Assembly (NCBI RefSeq): GCF_029589055.1
Contig: NZ_JARQZP010000003.1
Span: 1,488,001 to 1,552,000, forward strand
Direction: 5' to 3'
DNA: 64,000 bases
Origin: Vibrio hannami
GTDB lineage: Bacteria; Pseudomonadota; Gammaproteobacteria; Enterobacterales; Vibrionaceae
The position numbers were made by a program, and so were the translations under genes. Of this stretch, positions 62,682-64,000 are shown piece by piece (the first letter of the stretch is position 1; each line of letters starts with the position of its first letter). Below the pieces are notes generated by a model that was given only the letters and a program-made list of their open reading frames with translations, did not search any database and was not told the origin of the DNA.

Positions 62682-62825
62682 TTAAAACAGCGCCCCTTGA
62701 TGAAGCGCTGTTTTTATAAATGAGTGGTCGTGGTCGCCATGAGTAAACCGTTCAGAAGTATTATGTGAGTGTGCCGCTGCTCCAAAAGAAACAACTATAG
62801 AGAGTGCAAGGATAGATTTTTTCAT
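62682..62825 (-). CDS. Small exported His-rich peptide
   Basis: A 47-codon frame starts at ATG 62825, with AAAGGG about eight bases upstream. It has a clear signal peptide (MKKSILALSIVVSFGAAA) and a His-rich mature part of under 30 residues (HSHNTSERFTHGDHDHSF, then IKTALHQGALF). Its end overlaps a hairpin (arms AAAACAGCG/CGCTGTTTT around 62685-62711). It directly precedes the outer-membrane protein gene. It could bind metal in the periplasm or act as a leader. No homologue is known to me. Confidence 0.45.
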   Translation of the reverse strand: MKKSILALSIVVSFGAAAHSHNTSERFTHGDHDHSFIKTALHQGALF

Positions 62826-62951
62826 AGTGAAACCCTTTGTTAATTCGAATGATGTAACGATATTTGGGCTTCCGTGCCATCAAGTTGTCAGGTCCATTGC
62901 CTGTGTCGATAGCACTTATAATAGGGCGAGCAGAGTTGTCTAACTATTGGT

Positions 62952-62987
62952 TCACATCTATGGAATACATAGTTTTTATCTATGTGA
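62952..62987. promoter_or_regulatory. Nested inverted repeats between LysR and the His-rich peptide gene
   Basis: CTATG (62958-62962) pairs with CATAG (62968-62972) over five bases. Outside it TCACAT (62952-62957) pairs with ATGTGA (62982-62987). The region lies after the stop of the LysR gene at 63016 and about 130 bases upstream of the peptide start, a likely operator or promoter. Confidence 0.4.
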
Positions 62988-63015
62988 TAAAAAGGAGGCT
63001 TTATACGCTAAATAC

Positions 63016-63873
63016 TTATAATCTTCGTAATTGAGCATCAGCCAGCATTTGGCAAAGGGAATCTTTTACTCGCTCCCTGACAAGCATATGAGCTTTGTTT
63101 GCGACATTTTTTCGGTGGTAAATTAGCTTCATTTCATAGGGGCGAAGTGGAAATGGGGATGGTAAGATTTTTAAGTCCAGCTCAGTTGCTAAACCGAACA
63201 TACTTTCTGCGACGATACATATCGCATCAGAGTTGCGAACACTATATAAAAGGTTTGAAGGTCCGCTCACCTCTCGAACGATATTACGCTCTATTTTTTC
63301 TTCTGTGCGCGTCTCTAAAGCACCAACGTTTTTGTCTTTGAGGCGCAGCATAACGTGTTGTGCTTTTTGGAACTGCTCTATGCTTAACGACTCCCCGATA
63401 AATGGATGGTCTTTACGGCAAGCAAACGCTATGTTGAGCTGGCCTATATTTTCCGTAGCAAAAGTATGATCAGACACCGTAATATCATCTACGATCATAT
63501 CTATTTCACCCGTTCGTAATTTGTCCAAAGAACCGTATTCCATTGCCGGACTCTCAAGCAACAAGGCTTCATCCATGTTTGGAATAGACTGTAATACAAC
63601 TTCTGGCGCACTTACGATCATTCGGCGAGAAGTGGTTAGTGCAGTGTTTAACTGTTCTAAAATTGGTCGAACCTGGCTTGCAAGCATGTGTGCCGCCTCA
63701 GTCGGTTCAATACTCCTGCCGTGTTTGTTAAACAGGGGCTGTCCGTAACTATCTTCAAATTTCTTTATGGCACTGCTCATGGAGGGTTGAGTTATATCCA
63801 TATGATCAGCAGCCTTAGTGATGCTGCCAAAGTCATAGACTAGGAGAAAGTGTTTGATGAAGTTCAGATTCAT
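63016..63873 (-). CDS. LysR-family regulator
   Basis: The protein of about 285 residues starts at ATG 63873 (MNLNFIKHFLLVYDFGSITKA), just after AGGAC; a longer frame to 63951 has no ribosome site. The HTH (SITKAADHMDITQPSMSSAIKKFED) is followed by a truncated-looking but complete effector domain. It lies upstream of the His-rich peptide and outer-membrane protein genes on the same strand and may control them. The ligand is unknown. Confidence 0.88.
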   Translation of the reverse strand: MNLNFIKHFLLVYDFGSITKAADHMDITQPSMSSAIKKFEDSYGQPLFNKHGRSIEPTEAAHMLASQVRPILEQLNTALTTSRRMIVSAPEVVLQSIPNMDEALLLESPAMEYGSLDKLRTGEIDMIVDDITVSDHTFATENIGQLNIAFACRKDHPFIGESLSIEQFQKAQHVMLRLKDKNVGALETRTEEKIERNIVREVSGPSNLLYSVRNSDAICIVAESMFGLATELDLKILPSPFPLRPYEMKLIYHRKNVANKAHMLVRERVKDSLCQMLADAQLRRL

Positions 63874-64000
63874 ATTAGTCCTGTTGAAGAATTTGATAAC
63901 GCGTATCCATATCATCCAAAGTCTTGTTATCAATATACAAAAGTTTACCAATGTATTGATAAATATGCCTATAGTCAGTCACTAAAATGTGAAATTTGTT

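Overview
The window looks like part of the second chromosome of a Vibrio species. Protein sequences throughout are gammaproteobacterial and Vibrio-like. The left third (pst genes, DEAD-box helicase, arsenite pump, lpp, L,D-transpeptidase, photolyase, MerR, DUF523/DUF1722, deoD, TPR/GGDEF genes) recalls, from memory only, a block on Vibrio cholerae chromosome II. No rRNA, tRNA, CRISPR array or replication origin was seen. The right two thirds are a patchwork of accessory catabolic clusters, each with its own regulator.

Layout. 1-1.3 kb: start of pstC and complete pstS. 1.3-5.1 kb: a five-gene minus-strand operon (glyoxalase-fold protein, DhaK-like, DhaL-like, LsrF-like aldolase, DUF1097 membrane protein) behind a perfect CRP-type palindrome. 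5.1-5.7 kb: an array of a 12-base direct repeat beside an orphan IS30-type HTH protein. 5.8-9.3 kb: DEAD-box helicase, arsR-acr3, lpp. 9.3-13.5 kb: an operon with DUF523/DUF1722 protein, MerR regulator, photolyase and L,D-transpeptidase, probably light-responsive. 13.8-21.1 kb: deoD, a two-zinc-ribbon transposase-like gene (frameshifted), two TPR proteins with degenerate or intact GGDEF domains, and a FIST-GGDEF gene (frameshifted).

21.4-29.5 kb: an acyl-CoA cluster (enoate-reductase-like flavoenzyme, AraC-type regulator, frameshifted CoA-transferase, FadB, FadA). 29.7-35.8 kb: exported serine hydrolase, two related LysR regulators, an exported choloylglycine-hydrolase-family enzyme and an outer-membrane protein. 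Together these could release an acyl chain from an amide or ester outside the cytoplasm and beta-oxidise it; this is inference. 35.8-38.3 kb: a small island with a minimal tyrosine recombinase, a decayed second recombinase copy and a PD-(D/E)xK nuclease-like gene. 38.6-47.8 kb: fatty acid desaturase, chemoreceptor, serine dehydratase with a sodium symporter, then an MFS transporter with a double NTF2-like protein. 48.1-50.5 kb: a MerR-methyltransferase fusion and an Ada-type protein.

50.6-57.9 kb: a PTS/glycosidase operon (membrane-tailed EIIA, GH13_18-type phosphorylase, GH38 mannosidase, EIIBC) divergent from an RpiR regulator, probably for mannosyl- or glucosylglycerate-like solutes. 58.1-63.9 kb: a Cys-type sulfatase with its radical SAM maturase, two LysR regulators, an outer-membrane protein and a tiny His-rich exported peptide.

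Three otherwise intact genes each carry a single-base frameshift. Two short gene relics (recombinase, GH13) are also present.
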